64,000 nucleotides of DNA from Deinococcus yavapaiensis KR-236 (GCF_003217515.1 NZ_QJSX01000012.1:1-64000); one strand, 5' to 3'; shown: positions 1-7,572, counted from the stretch's first letter. Numbers and translations: made by a program. Notes: generated by a model from the letters alone, not told the origin.

Positions 1-27
1 TTTGCGTGTGTCGCTTCCGGTTGTCAT
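1..27 (-). CDS. Possible 5' end of a gene leaving the window
   Basis: An ATG at 27 reads leftward for nine codons (M T T G S D T R K) to the window edge. It lies just downstream of the consensus-type promoter at 55-83, with a purine-rich GAGCAGG stretch directly before it. Only nine codons can be seen, so neither the frame nor the product can be judged. Confidence 0.25.
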
Positions 28-54
28 CCTGCTCGCCTCAATCGAGGCTCAGAA

Positions 55-83
55 AGAATAGTCCTCAAACTAAAACTTGTCAA
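55..83 (-). promoter_or_regulatory. Sigma-70-type promoter reading out of the window
   Basis: On the minus strand TTGACA (78-83) is followed after exactly 17 bases by TATTCT (55-60). The -35 matches the consensus fully and the -10 matches at four of six positions. It reads leftward, away from luxS, towards a gene beyond position 1. Confidence 0.65.
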
Positions 84-105
84 CACCCCCGTGTTGCCGA
101 AGAGC

Positions 106-594
106 CTACCCTTGTTCGCCGCGCTCAATGAGCACCGTCTCCTGCACTTTCAACCCTGCCTCGAGAGCGCTACGCGCATAGCCCCGCGCGGCTTGCAGGT
201 CGTGGTCTCGGTAGTTGCCGCATTCCAGTTCGCTCACCCCCGGAATGGGACGGTCATGCGTCTCGACGTCACGCAAGGCCGCCTCGAAGGCGCGCACGAC
301 TCCTTGCTCGTCGGGCTCCCCGATCACCGCCATGTACAGGCCGGTGCGGCATCCCATGGGAGAAACGTCGACCACGTCATTCACGTGATCTCGCAAGTAC
401 CCCGCCAGCAGGTGCTCCAAGGTGTGGAGCGCGCTCGGTTCGATCGCGCCCTTGTTGGGTTGCAGCAAGCGGAGGTCGTACTTGCTGATCACGTCTCCGC
501 GAGGCGTTTTCTTCCGGCCTGCCAGACGGATGTAGGGAGCGTGCACTTTGGTGTGATCCAAATCGAACGATTCAACGTTTGCCACGCTCGTCAT
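106..594 (-). CDS. luxS: S-ribosylhomocysteine lyase LuxS
   Basis: LuxS cleaves S-ribosylhomocysteine to homocysteine and the autoinducer-2 precursor in the activated methyl cycle; it is a cytoplasmic metalloenzyme. The 162-residue product has the family metal site: His57, Glu60 and His61 in HTLEH, with Cys125 in ELECGNYRDHD as the third metal ligand. Cys82 in SPMGCRTG is the catalytic cysteine. The whole length matches the family. I chose the ATG at 594 (MTSVANVESF) because the family consensus begins there; in-frame starts up to 636 would add a tail that is not conserved. There is no clear Shine-Dalgarno, and a TGTGAT box seven bases upstream suggests a leaderless message. It diverges from lspA. 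Confidence 0.96.
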   Translation of the reverse strand: MTSVANVESFDLDHTKVHAPYIRLAGRKKTPRGDVISKYDLRLLQPNKGAIEPSALHTLEHLLAGYLRDHVNDVVDVSPMGCRTGLYMAVIGEPDEQGVVRAFEAALRDVETHDRPIPGVSELECGNYRDHDLQAARGYARSALEAGLKVQETVLIERGEQG

Positions 595-640
595 TGTGCC
601 CATCACATTCGCGGGAAAAGGTGTACGAAGTGGCACGTCT

Positions 641-646
641 TATACT
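641..646 (+). promoter_or_regulatory. -10 box of lspA, leaderless spacing
   Basis: TATACT ends six bases before the ATG of lspA, so transcription would start at or next to the start codon. There is no ribosome binding site and no good -35. The same spacing recurs at several genes in this window. Confidence 0.6.
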
Positions 647-652
647 GCCTGC

Positions 653-1192
653 ATGTCTGACGTCGAGCCTTCCCCTCTTCCAATCCGTCCAGTGCGGACG
701 TGGCCTTTCTGGGTCCCTTTGGTCGTGACGTCGGCTCTGCTCGCGCTCGACCAGTGGACGAAGGTGCTGGCGGTGTCCAATTTGACCTTCGGGCAGCCGG
801 TCGAAGTCGCGATTCCCGGTCTGCTCGGCTTCACGCTCGTCTACAACACGGGCGCGGCGTGGAGCCTCTTTCAGGGCTCGGCTTTTCTGCTCGCGCTCCT
901 GCGCTTCGCCGTCGGCGTCGGTCTGCTCGTGTATATGGCAAGACGTCCGCAAGACCGCTTTCACACCGTGGTCTTCGCGATAATCTCGGCCGGAGCCATC
1001 GGCAACGCCATCGACGGAATTCGGCAAGGCAAGGTGACGGACATGCTCTCGTCCCCGGCGCTCGACGCCGTGACCCGCTCTATCAACGGGCAGCCTTTTC
1101 CCATCTTCAACATCGCCGACAGTTGTGTCGTCGTCGGCGTCATTTTGCTTCTGATCGCCAGCGTAGTCTCCAGCGTCCGCAAGCCTCGCTGA
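653..1192 (+). CDS. lspA: Lipoprotein signal peptidase (signal peptidase II)
   Basis: LspA is the aspartic peptidase of the cytoplasmic membrane that removes signal peptides from diacylated prolipoproteins. The 179-residue product has the expected membrane segments, starting near residues 17-33. It carries both catalytic-aspartate motifs: GNAIDGIRQGKVTDML (the usual GNxxDR...VxDF region) and FNIADS near the C-terminus. The start at 653 fits the family length and the -10 box six bases upstream; the open frame extends further back without conservation. The conserved NTGAAWSLF stretch is present. The substrate supply includes the lipoprotein at 38059-40737. A 19-bp terminator hairpin follows. 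Confidence 0.95.
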   Translation: MSDVEPSPLPIRPVRTWPFWVPLVVTSALLALDQWTKVLAVSNLTFGQPVEVAIPGLLGFTLVYNTGAAWSLFQGSAFLLALLRFAVGVGLLVYMARRPQDRFHTVVFAIISAGAIGNAIDGIRQGKVTDMLSSPALDAVTRSINGQPFPIFNIADSCVVVGVILLLIASVVSSVRKPR

Positions 1193-1210
1193 GCGCCGCC
1201 AGCGAGCAGA

Positions 1211-1254
1211 ACAGAAGAGAAGCGCGAGGGAAAGTCCTCGCGCTTCTCTTCTGT
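1211..1254. terminator. Bidirectional terminator hairpin
   Basis: A perfect 19-bp stem (1211-1229 with 1236-1254) has a six-base loop, followed by a pyrimidine-rich tract. It sits between the convergent lspA and GlsB-type genes and can serve both. Confidence 0.8.
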
Positions 1255-1296
1255 ATCTCTTGTTCTTGAATTCGTCGTGTGACGGACTCGAACGTG

Positions 1297-1572
1297 TTAG
1301 CGCAGGACGCGCAGTGCCTTGAGCAGGGCGATCAAGACGACCGAGCCGACGATGCCCCAGATGATGTTCCAGAAGCTGAAGCCGTTCGAGGCGGCCGTTC
1401 CCGACGCCGCGCCGATACCGAGCAGGTCACCGAAGATCAAGCGGGCGAGCAACGCACCCACGATGCCGATCAAGATATTGGCAATCGCGCCTTGCTGCGC
1501 GTCCGTCCTCATGATGATGCTGGCGATCCAACCACAAAAAGCGCCGACCAGAATTGCAACGATCCATGCCAT
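1297..1572 (-). CDS. GlsB/YeaQ/YmgE family small membrane protein
   Basis: This 91-residue protein has three predicted membrane segments and the glycine-rich GAFCGWIAS and GIVGALLARL motifs of the YeaQ/YmgE (transglycosylase-associated) family. Members are small inner-membrane proteins linked to general stress responses, with no firmly known reaction. The ATG at 1572 is set by a strong AGAGGAGG ribosome binding site eight bases upstream; a longer frame to 1641 lacks a site and adds Arg-rich residues unlike the family. The gene stands alone and shares a terminator with lspA. Confidence 0.88.
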   Translation of the reverse strand: MAWIVAILVGAFCGWIASIIMRTDAQQGAIANILIGIVGALLARLIFGDLLGIGAASGTAASNGFSFWNIIWGIVGSVVLIALLKALRVLR

Positions 1573-1698
1573 AACGTTTCCTCCTCTGATTCTTCGGCAA
1601 CTTCGCTGCCGTTGTGTCCTGAGAATAGAAATCGTCCTCACGGTCTTGTGTTGACCCCCTCACCTTCTCAAACTATATTCAAGAGCTTATAAGCAACG

Positions 1699-1722
1699 AA
1701 AAAAGACGCGCGCCTGGCGCGC
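1699..1722 (-). terminator. Rho-independent terminator after the nth pair
   Basis: On the minus strand GCGCGC-CAG-GCGCGC is followed within two bases by six T residues. It ends the operon whose last gene stops at 1756. Confidence 0.75.
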
Positions 1723-1755
1723 AAGGAAGTATGAAGCTCGAATCGGTCGCTCCCA

Positions 1756-2001
1756 TCAGGTGTCAGCTTCGCCGCTCCCCGTACGGGCCCGCAATTCCTC
1801 TACGAGCGTCTGGACGGCCGTCAAGTGATCGGCGAGCATGGGGGCGTTGCGATTGCGGTAGGCATTGGCGGCCCCTCGCTCGAAGTGATCGGCGCTCGCT
1901 TCGGCGACGTCGTTGCGTCCCGCGCGCGCCAATCGCCGAGCTTCACGGGCGAGATCGACCACGGCGCTCATCAGCGCGTTGAGATCTTGCGGGTGCGTCA
2001 T
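1756..2001 (-). CDS. Hypothetical 81-residue protein coupled to nth
   Basis: I do not recognise this protein. It is short, rich in Ala, Arg, Glu and Leu, and looks all-helical (ALMSAVVDLAREARRLARAG), with no signal peptide or membrane segment. It starts one base after the endonuclease III stop codon, so the two are almost certainly translated from one mRNA. A good terminator follows. The tight junction is the main evidence that it is real; a DNA-repair or partner role would be a guess. Confidence 0.7.
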   Translation of the reverse strand: MTHPQDLNALMSAVVDLAREARRLARAGRNDVAEASADHFERGAANAYRNRNAPMLADHLTAVQTLVEELRARTGSGEADT

Positions 2002-2002
2002 G

Positions 2003-2767
2003 TCAGCTCTTCTCGGTGTCTGGATCGGCGAAGTAGTTGCACACGGCGGCGAGCACGCAGCGCGAGCACTTGGGCCGACTCCACGTGCAGATCTTCTGGC
2101 CGTGACGAAGCATGTTCACGTGAAAGTTGTACAGCACGGCAGGCTCGGGGGGCAGGAGTTCCAAGAGTATGCTGTGCGCCGCCTCGTGCATCACTTTCGG
2201 CCCGATCAGTCCCGTCCGCTGAGACACGCGGTGCACATGGGTATCGACGGGAAGGACGGGCTTGCGAAAACAGAACAGAAGCACGAGCGTCGCCGTTTTG
2301 AGGCCGACGCCCGGCAAGGCGAGAAGCCACGCGAGCCCATCCTCGGTCGGCAAGTCTTGGAGGAACGAGATGTCGTAGCTGCCGCGCGATTCACGAATCG
2401 CACGCAAGGTGCGCTGGATGTTCGGCGCCTTCACCTCAGCGAAGTTCGATGGCGCGATGGCCTCGGTGAGCTCGTCCACGGGCGCGTTCTCGACGCCCGC
2501 CCAGTCGCCGAAGCGCTGCATCATGCGTTGATAGGCGAGGTCCTCGTTCTTCCAGGTCGTGCGCTGCGAGAGAATGGTGGAGATGAGCTCGTGCATCGGT
2601 TCGCGACGCGGTGTGTGCTCGTTATCGCCGTACGTCTCCAGCAAGATCGAGTGAATCTCGAGCGCTTTGTCCTTCAGCGATGGAAAGTTTCTCGCCGCCT
2701 TTTGTACGGGACCCTCGGACGTCACGGCGCGCTTCGTCGAGCGGCGTTTCAGGAGCGAATCGTTCAT
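2003..2767 (-). CDS. nth: Endonuclease III-type DNA glycosylase
   Basis: This protein removes oxidised pyrimidines from DNA and nicks abasic sites in base-excision repair. The 254-residue product has the helix-hairpin-helix LPGVGLKTA with the catalytic lysine near residue 157, the catalytic aspartate near 175 in VDTHVHRVSQR, and a [4Fe-4S] cluster motif C-x6-C-x2-C-x5-C at about 227-243. The usual LSAQATD-like helix reads ILSQRTTWKNE, so it belongs to a divergent Nth subgroup; Deinococcus genomes usually carry several Nth paralogues. I chose the ATG at 2767 (MNDSLL); an upstream ATG at 2785 is also possible. It is followed without a gap by the small gene at 1756-2001. Confidence 0.92.
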   Translation of the reverse strand: MNDSLLKRRSTKRAVTSEGPVQKAARNFPSLKDKALEIHSILLETYGDNEHTPRREPMHELISTILSQRTTWKNEDLAYQRMMQRFGDWAGVENAPVDELTEAIAPSNFAEVKAPNIQRTLRAIRESRGSYDISFLQDLPTEDGLAWLLALPGVGLKTATLVLLFCFRKPVLPVDTHVHRVSQRTGLIGPKVMHEAAHSILLELLPPEPAVLYNFHVNMLRHGQKICTWSRPKCSRCVLAAVCNYFADPDTEKS

Positions 2768-2826
2768 GCCGCATTGTGCGAACACGCCTGCTCCGCCCGC
2801 CTTGCCCGATCGTTGAGTGACGCCCT

Positions 2827-3453
2827 TCAGCTATCGACGACGCGCCGCAGCGACTCTAGGGACATTCGCTGCGCCTTGAGGCGCTCGGCGCGCGTGACGG
2901 CTTCGAGGTCGGCGACGGCCCGATCCAAGTCGTCGTTCACGATGACGTAGCGAAAGGAGTGCGCGGCGAGGATTTCCTCGCGAGCACGCTTCAAGCGCTT
3001 CTCGATTCGTTCGGGCGTCTCGGTCGCCCGGCCTTCCAACCGGCGGCGCAACTCGGTGAGGCTCGGCGGGATGATGAAGACCAAAATCGCTTCGGGCGTG
3101 CTCAACGCGACTTGCATCGCGCCTTCCACCTCGATCTCCAGCACGACGTCCTGTCCGCGGGCGAGCGCCGCCTCGACCGGAGCGCGCGGCGTTCCGTAAA
3201 AATTCCCGACGAATTCCGCGTATTCGAGAAAGCCGCCTTCTTGCATTTCGAGCTCGAACGCTTCGCGGGTGCGAAAGTGGTAGTCGATGGCATCACGCTC
3301 GGCGGGTCGCCGTTCGCGCGTTGTCCACGAAATCGAGTAGAACACGTCCTTGTCCGCGAGCCATCGTTCTCGCAGCGTGCCTTTTCCGACGCCCGACGCT
3401 CCGGTCATGACGATCAACAGTCCGCGTGATTGTTGTGGGTCTTCGCCTTGCAT
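2827..3453 (-). CDS. gmk: Guanylate kinase
   Basis: Guanylate kinase transfers phosphate from ATP to GMP, giving GDP for nucleotide synthesis. The protein (208 residues from this start) has the P-loop GASGVGKG near residue 18, the SWTTRERRPAE GMP-binding region, the EYAEFVGNFYGTP segment and the ARxEI-type lid KRAREEI. Length and order are normal. Two starts compete: ATG at 3465 overlaps a TATGCT -10 box (3461-3466), while ATG at 3453 lies seven bases after it. I prefer 3453 as a leaderless start; the difference is four residues. Confidence 0.94.
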   Translation of the reverse strand: MQGEDPQQSRGLLIVMTGASGVGKGTLRERWLADKDVFYSISWTTRERRPAERDAIDYHFRTREAFELEMQEGGFLEYAEFVGNFYGTPRAPVEAALARGQDVVLEIEVEGAMQVALSTPEAILVFIIPPSLTELRRRLEGRATETPERIEKRLKRAREEILAAHSFRYVIVNDDLDRAVADLEAVTRAERLKAQRMSLESLRRVVDS

Positions 3454-3506
3454 TCGTTCAAGCATAAGGGCTCGGCCGCCTCGGACGTGAGGGGTGAACG
3501 AACGCG

Positions 3507-3532
3507 AGCGACAAGCGTCGCCACTTGTCGCT
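3507..3532. terminator. Hairpin downstream of tRNA-Arg(CCU)
   Basis: A 9-bp inverted repeat (AGCGACAAG / CTTGTCGCT, 8-base loop) lies just beyond the 3' end of the minus-strand tRNA. There is no long T run, so termination is only likely. Confidence 0.4.
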
Positions 3533-3540
3533 CTGAAAGC

Positions 3541-3617
3541 TGGTGCGCCCGACAGGAATCGAACCTGTGGCCTAGGGCTTAGGAGTCCCCCGCTCTATCC
3601 TACTGAGCTACGGGCGC
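3541..3617 (-). tRNA. tRNA-Arg (anticodon CCU)
   Basis: The minus strand folds as a 77-base cloverleaf: acceptor GCGCCCG pairs with CGGGCGC, the T arm holds GGTTCGATTCC, and the 3' CCA is encoded. The anticodon loop is CTCCTAA, giving CCU, which reads AGG. The last anticodon-stem pair is an A-G mismatch. Confidence 0.95.
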
Positions 3618-3667
3618 GAACTCGCGTGGAGTATAGCGTCTTTCGAGAAGATGTGTGACCTCCGTCA

Positions 3668-3684
3668 TTATGCTTCAAACAGAA
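3668..3684 (+). promoter_or_regulatory. Candidate RDRM (DdrO operator) in front of ddrC
   Basis: TTATGCTTCAAACAGAA has the layout of the 17-bp radiation/desiccation response motif: a TTATG left arm and a CATAA-like right arm (here CAGAA) separated by seven bases. Nine of the ten arm positions fit. It lies 19 bases before the ddrC start, over the expected -35 region, where DdrO binding would block transcription. In Deinococcus the PprI/IrrE protease cleaves DdrO after DNA damage and so releases such genes. Identification rests on the arms and on the gene behind it. Confidence 0.65.
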
Positions 3685-3702
3685 TTATGGCACAATACTT
3701 CT

Positions 3703-4428
3703 ATGAATAACGCTCTGGATCGGGGGTCTTCGCTGCACGCCGTGTCGTTCACGAAGCTAGGCAAACACATCGTACGCATGACGCCCGACGGGCGTCTGCA
3801 CGCGCTTGACGTCCTCGCCGCCTTGGGCGTGCGGCACATCGAGAACGTACAAGCATATCTCGCCGAGCACGGCGTTTCCTGCGGTTTCTACGACTTCGGC
3901 GAAGATCACGGCGAGGAAACGGTGGCGTGGCAAGACGTGACTCTGCTCGCCTTCGCACTGAAGACGACCGACGCCAAGCGCTGGCGCGAGCGGGCACAAG
4001 CGATGCTGACCGGCTACCTTTCCGGAGACGTCACTCTCGCCGCAGAAATCGCCGAGCGCAATCCCGACAGCGAACGCCGCCGTTGGCTCAGCGCCCGCCT
4101 CGAAAGCGCGGAAGCGCGCAAGCGCTTCATGAGCACCGTCGCCAAGCACGGCGGGGAAGGCGACGTGTTTCGCCTCGTCAGCAGCTTGTCCAACCGCAGC
4201 GTCCTCAACATGAACTCGGCGGCCTTCCGCCGCGAGCGTGGCGTCCGGGATACGCGCGACGGCATGACGGCCGCCGAACTGATGCGCCTGACCTACTTGG
4301 AAACGGCGAGCGCCCAAGCAATCGAAGCGCACGCGGCGCGCGGCAACGACGAGATTCTCGCGCTTCACCGCAAGAACGTCGACAACGAGCGCAAGGTGTG
4401 GGCAACCGCGCTCGGTCAAGCTTCCTGA
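3703..4428 (+). CDS. ddrC: DNA damage response protein DdrC
   Basis: DdrC is a DNA-binding, nucleoid-associated protein made after irradiation or desiccation in Deinococcus; it binds and compacts damaged DNA. The 241-residue product matches what I recall of the family: an N-terminal winged-helix-like region (DGRLHALDVLAALGV), then a helical domain with QIAERNP/RWLSARLES-like, STVAKHGGEGDV, SNRSVLNMNSA, RERGVRDTRDGMT and EARGN-like blocks. The usual length is about 230 residues. I chose the ATG at 3703 (MNNALD) because a CACAAT -10-like box ends six bases upstream and an RDRM-like site precedes it; the open frame back to 3655 would read through the operator. It stands alone between tRNA genes. 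The family call comes from remembered sequence, not a search. Confidence 0.85.
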   Translation: MNNALDRGSSLHAVSFTKLGKHIVRMTPDGRLHALDVLAALGVRHIENVQAYLAEHGVSCGFYDFGEDHGEETVAWQDVTLLAFALKTTDAKRWRERAQAMLTGYLSGDVTLAAEIAERNPDSERRRWLSARLESAEARKRFMSTVAKHGGEGDVFRLVSSLSNRSVLNMNSAAFRRERGVRDTRDGMTAAELMRLTYLETASAQAIEAHAARGNDEILALHRKNVDNERKVWATALGQAS

Positions 4429-4502
4429 GCCCTACCCAGTTCGCGCCTCGTCTGCTATCATTGCTGGGCGAGTTCGGTTCGCCGAGCACGCGAGCCCCTT
4501 TT

Positions 4503-4579
<77 letters not shown>

Positions 4580-4642
4580 AGGCTCCCGGAGCCACTCGAG
4601 AGGGTGGCCCCGGAAGATGCAAGTGACTAGGGGTGAACGCAC

Positions 4643-4716
<74 letters not shown>

Positions 4717-4740
4717 AAACGGCCCCTTCGGGCCGTTTTT
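4717..4740 (+). terminator. Rho-independent terminator after tRNA-Gly
   Basis: AAACGGCCC and GGGCCGTTT form a hairpin with a tight loop and end in a run of five T residues. It begins at the base after the tRNA CCA. Confidence 0.85.
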
Positions 4741-4744
4741 CCAT

Positions 4745-4821
4745 GCGCCCTTAGCTCAGTCGGATAGAGCAGCCGCCTTCTAAGCGGCCGGTCGTGGGTT
4801 CGAATCCTACAGGGCGCGCCA
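4745..4821 (+). tRNA. tRNA-Arg (anticodon UCU)
   Basis: A 77-base cloverleaf with acceptor GCGCCCT/AGGGCGC, anticodon loop CTTCTAA (UCU), T arm GGTTCGAATCC and encoded CCA. The recombinase remnant about 100 bases downstream suggests this tRNA gene was an integration target. Confidence 0.95.
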
Positions 4822-4826
4822 AGAGA

Positions 4827-4849
4827 AAACCCGCACTGCGTGCGGGTTT
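4827..4849 (+). terminator. Terminator after tRNA-Arg(UCU)
   Basis: AAACCCGCA and TGCGGGTTT form a 9-bp stem with a five-base loop, followed by CTTC. It begins six bases after the tRNA. Confidence 0.7.
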
Positions 4850-4922
4850 CTTCGACTCGAGCCTTTGGCGCGTTGCTTGCTCTCGGGCGTTCGTGGGCTA
4901 CCCATGTGCCACCGCGTCAATT

Positions 4923-5250
4923 TTAGTGCTTGCCCGCTTGATCACGCGCCGCCTTGGCGACATCAGGCAAGGGCGGTGCATGGCCTGCCAACAAGTCGGC
5001 GAGGGACTTGGCGTGCGTTCGACGCTCGTCAATGAAAAGGTGGCGGTAAAACTTCAAGGTGATGGAAGTCGACGCGTGACCCGATTTCTTGCTTACTCCT
5101 CGGCAGGAACGCCCGTATGGACTCCCAAGGTCGCGTTCGCATGACGCAATCCGTGAGGGGTGAGGTCTTGAACCTTCGCCACTTCTGCGAAGCGGCGAAG
5201 GTTGTTCGGGCTAAGACTGCCTATCAAAACCCCAGGTTGAGTCGAAAGGG
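4923..5250 (-). pseudogene. Tyrosine recombinase (integrase) C-terminal remnant, frameshifted
   Basis: Read on the minus strand, two frames together give the catalytic end of a phage-type tyrosine recombinase. The first frame has SLSPNNLRRFAE...LTPHGLRHANATLGVHTGVPAEE and meets a stop near 5098. The next frame continues at that point as VSKKSGHASTSITLKFYRH...DERRTHAKSLADLLAGH and ends with a stop at 4923. The HxxRH box, the GH of SGHAS and the FYRH tyrosine are all visible, but a one-base shift breaks the frame between the first and second. No N-terminal half is present; the sequence runs into the end of the S41 peptidase gene. Its place beside tRNA-Arg(UCU) fits the decayed edge of an integrated element. 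Confidence 0.8.
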
Positions 5251-5286
5251 CACGCAGCGAACCGGCCGACGGGTGTCACCGGGTCG

Positions 5287-6540
5287 CTACTTCTTGCCGC
5301 GCAGGACATCCACGGCTTTGCGCACGGCCGCGTCTTCGGCCAATCTCGGCGCTGGCCAGCGCGTGTCCATGGCGATGTCCGGCACGATCCGCGGTGGATG
5401 CACTCCGTCCGGGTAATGGAACAACCTGTTCGTCACCCACACGCGCGACCCGTCCTGTAGGGCAAAAGTCTGCGTCGGCTCGAGTCCACCCCCGGTGGGC
5501 CGCCCGATCACCGTCGCTCCCCGCAAGTGCTGCAACACCCCGCTCATCGCCTCGCCCCACGAGAAGGTGTCCTCGTTGACCAGCACCGCCACGGGCACGT
5601 TCTTCAACGCCCCCAGCAGTGGCCCGCCCGCCACCACTTGGTCGACAGCGGCCCCGGTTCGGTCGCGAAACTCTCCGTACTTGCCGGAGAGAAAGTTGCC
5701 CAGCACCGGCTGCGCTTCCTCGTCGACGCCGCCGGTGTTCCAGCGCAGATCGACCACCACGCCCTTGACGGGCGCGCGTCCCACCACCTGCACGAGTCGC
5801 TTGACCGCTTGCGCTCCGATGCCCCTCACCGCAAAGTCGTCCAGATGCAGGTACACGATGTCCGAAGCGAACGCCAATCGCTCGACCACCGGCTCGGCGC
5901 GGTACTGCACTTGGGTGCGCTTGAGGTTCACGTCGCGCTCCCGCCCGTCGAGGCTTCGGACGGTCAGGCGAACGGTGGACCCGACCGGTCCGCGAATTCG
6001 TTCCACGGTCGGGCAGTTCGCGCCGTCGGCCTTCACGAGTTCCTCGCCCGGCCGAAGGGCGGCGGTCAGGGCGGGACCGCCGGGAACGAGCTTGTCGATC
6101 ACCAGCCCGCCACGGTCGGTGCGGGGGCCCTTCACGATGATGCCCACGCCGCCCCACGTCTGCTGGTTGTTGATCCTGGCGGTGAAGTCGTCGATCTCGA
6201 TACTCGACTCGAACCGCGCGTGCTTATCGTCGAGCTTGCCCACGAGCTCACGCAGCAGGCGGTAGAACTCGGCGTCGTCCGAGGCAGCCTTTGTCCGAAT
6301 CCAGTAGGCGTCGACGAGGTTCGGCCAGTTGAGGCGCTTGAGCTTCGCCGAGTCGATATAGTTCCTCGAGATCAGGTCGCTGACGTCCTTGAAGACAGCC
6401 TCGCGGAGCGTGGGGCTGAGGCGGTGCGTGCCCGCCGCGTCGGGGGACGGGGCGACGACCGGACAAGTCACGACGGCTGGCTGCGCGAAGGCGACCGGCG
6501 CGAGCAGAAGCGACGCCGTGACGAGCAAGCGGCTGAGCAT
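5287..6540 (-). CDS. Secreted S41 family peptidase
   Basis: This 417-residue protein has a signal peptide (MLSRLLVTASLLLAPVAFAQ) and an S41 (C-terminal processing/tail-specific type) peptidase fold. A PDZ-like region (GGVGIIVKG...VPGGPALTAALRPGEELVKADG) comes before the catalytic core. The nucleophile serine is in VNEDTFSWGEAMSG. The lysine that CtpA-type enzymes carry about 25 residues later is replaced by Gly in GRPTGGGLEP, the pattern of the IRBP/tricorn-like S41 branch, which uses other residues. It probably acts outside the cytoplasmic membrane; the substrate is unknown. Its start is at 6540, and the end abuts the integrase remnant. Confidence 0.88.
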   Translation of the reverse strand: MLSRLLVTASLLLAPVAFAQPAVVTCPVVAPSPDAAGTHRLSPTLREAVFKDVSDLISRNYIDSAKLKRLNWPNLVDAYWIRTKAASDDAEFYRLLRELVGKLDDKHARFESSIEIDDFTARINNQQTWGGVGIIVKGPRTDRGGLVIDKLVPGGPALTAALRPGEELVKADGANCPTVERIRGPVGSTVRLTVRSLDGRERDVNLKRTQVQYRAEPVVERLAFASDIVYLHLDDFAVRGIGAQAVKRLVQVVGRAPVKGVVVDLRWNTGGVDEEAQPVLGNFLSGKYGEFRDRTGAAVDQVVAGGPLLGALKNVPVAVLVNEDTFSWGEAMSGVLQHLRGATVIGRPTGGGLEPTQTFALQDGSRVWVTNRLFHYPDGVHPPRIVPDIAMDTRWPAPRLAEDAAVRKAVDVLRGKK

Positions 6541-7070
6541 GGGAACCTCCGAAGAACCCAGGAATCAGGGGCATGACGCACGAGGACGGACGTGTGAGCG
6601 ATTACAATGTACCAAACGCGTATCGTCGCGAGAAGCTCTAGGGCGTTTCATGGTCGGTTCTTCTCTCCCGACGCGACGTTCGCGCCTGACCTGTGCTGCG
6701 CTCGATCAGCCTGTGCATCACGCCGAGCGCGTCGTTTCCTGGTCCGGCGGGCATCACGCCGAGGACGAGAGCCCCCAATCGCGCGGACGGTTCCACGGCG
6801 CTTCGCCGTGCAACCGCTTTGCCCATCTCGGCTGGCAGGCGACTCGGCACGATGTCCCGTGTTTCCGCGTCACCGTATCGGGCATGCCGAGCAACATCCG
6901 CGTGACGCTCACGGCGAGTATGGCCCGTTCGTTCCACGTAGACTTGCAAAGAGTGGGAACCGGGACCCTCCTGAGCATCGGTCCCGGCTCGCTTGCCTCG
7001 CCGCGTCGCGCCTTGCTCTCTCCTTGACGCCCGCCCCGTCTCGCCAAGACTCTCGACCTGGAGGAAGCAT
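6541..7070. other. 530-bp interval without a supported gene
   Basis: Open frames exist on both strands, but none has a ribosome binding site with a conserved product. The best is a minus-strand frame around 6640-6900 reading AETRDIVPSRLPAEMGKAVARR and then LGALVLGVMPAGPGNDALG, which looks protein-like but matches no family I know. It may be a decayed gene. A small palindrome, TACAATGTA, lies at 6603-6611. I see no tRNA, repeat array or transposon end. Confidence 0.4.
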
Positions 7071-7487
7071 ATGACCGTGCCACCCGACCGATTCGACGTT
7101 CCCGTGATGCTGCTCGAACTCATTCCGATTCCCGTGACGGACGTTGATCGGGCCAAGTCGTTCTACGCGGATCGAGTGGGCTTTCACGTCGATCACGACG
7201 TTCAGCCCGCTCCGGGAAGGCGCGTCGTGCAACTCACGCCGCCCGGCTCGGCATGCTCGATCTTGCTCAGCGCGGGCCTTGGTGAGATTTCGAGCGTGAC
7301 GCCCGGAACGCTCCGGTCGCTGCACCTCGTGGTCTCCAGCGTCGAGCAGACGCGGGCCTTGCTGATCGAGAACGGGGTGGAGGTCGGTTCGGTGCAAGTA
7401 TTCGACCGTGGCGTGAAATTCGCATCGTTTCGCGATCCGGACGGGAACTCGTGGCTGCTTCAGGAGATGCCCTGGCGTACTCTTTGA
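7071..7487 (+). CDS. Glyoxalase/bleomycin-resistance (VOC) family protein
   Basis: A 138-residue vicinal-oxygen-chelate fold protein. It starts with the typical LIPIPVTDVDRAKSFYADRVGFHVDHD and ends with FRDPDGNSWLLQE, the two halves of one VOC module. Such proteins bind a metal and act as dioxygenases, isomerases or drug-binding resistance proteins; the substrate cannot be read from sequence. A strong GGAGG site lies six bases before the ATG at 7071, which rules out the upstream frame. It stands alone. Confidence 0.9.
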   Translation: MTVPPDRFDVPVMLLELIPIPVTDVDRAKSFYADRVGFHVDHDVQPAPGRRVVQLTPPGSACSILLSAGLGEISSVTPGTLRSLHLVVSSVEQTRALLIENGVEVGSVQVFDRGVKFASFRDPDGNSWLLQEMPWRTL

Positions 7488-7572
7488 GGGCTGACGCCGT
7501 CTCATGGCAGGCACGGAGCGACGTCGTCCGAGTGGTTGCCTCCCTGAAGCCCGAAAGCCATGGCTTCGAGCT

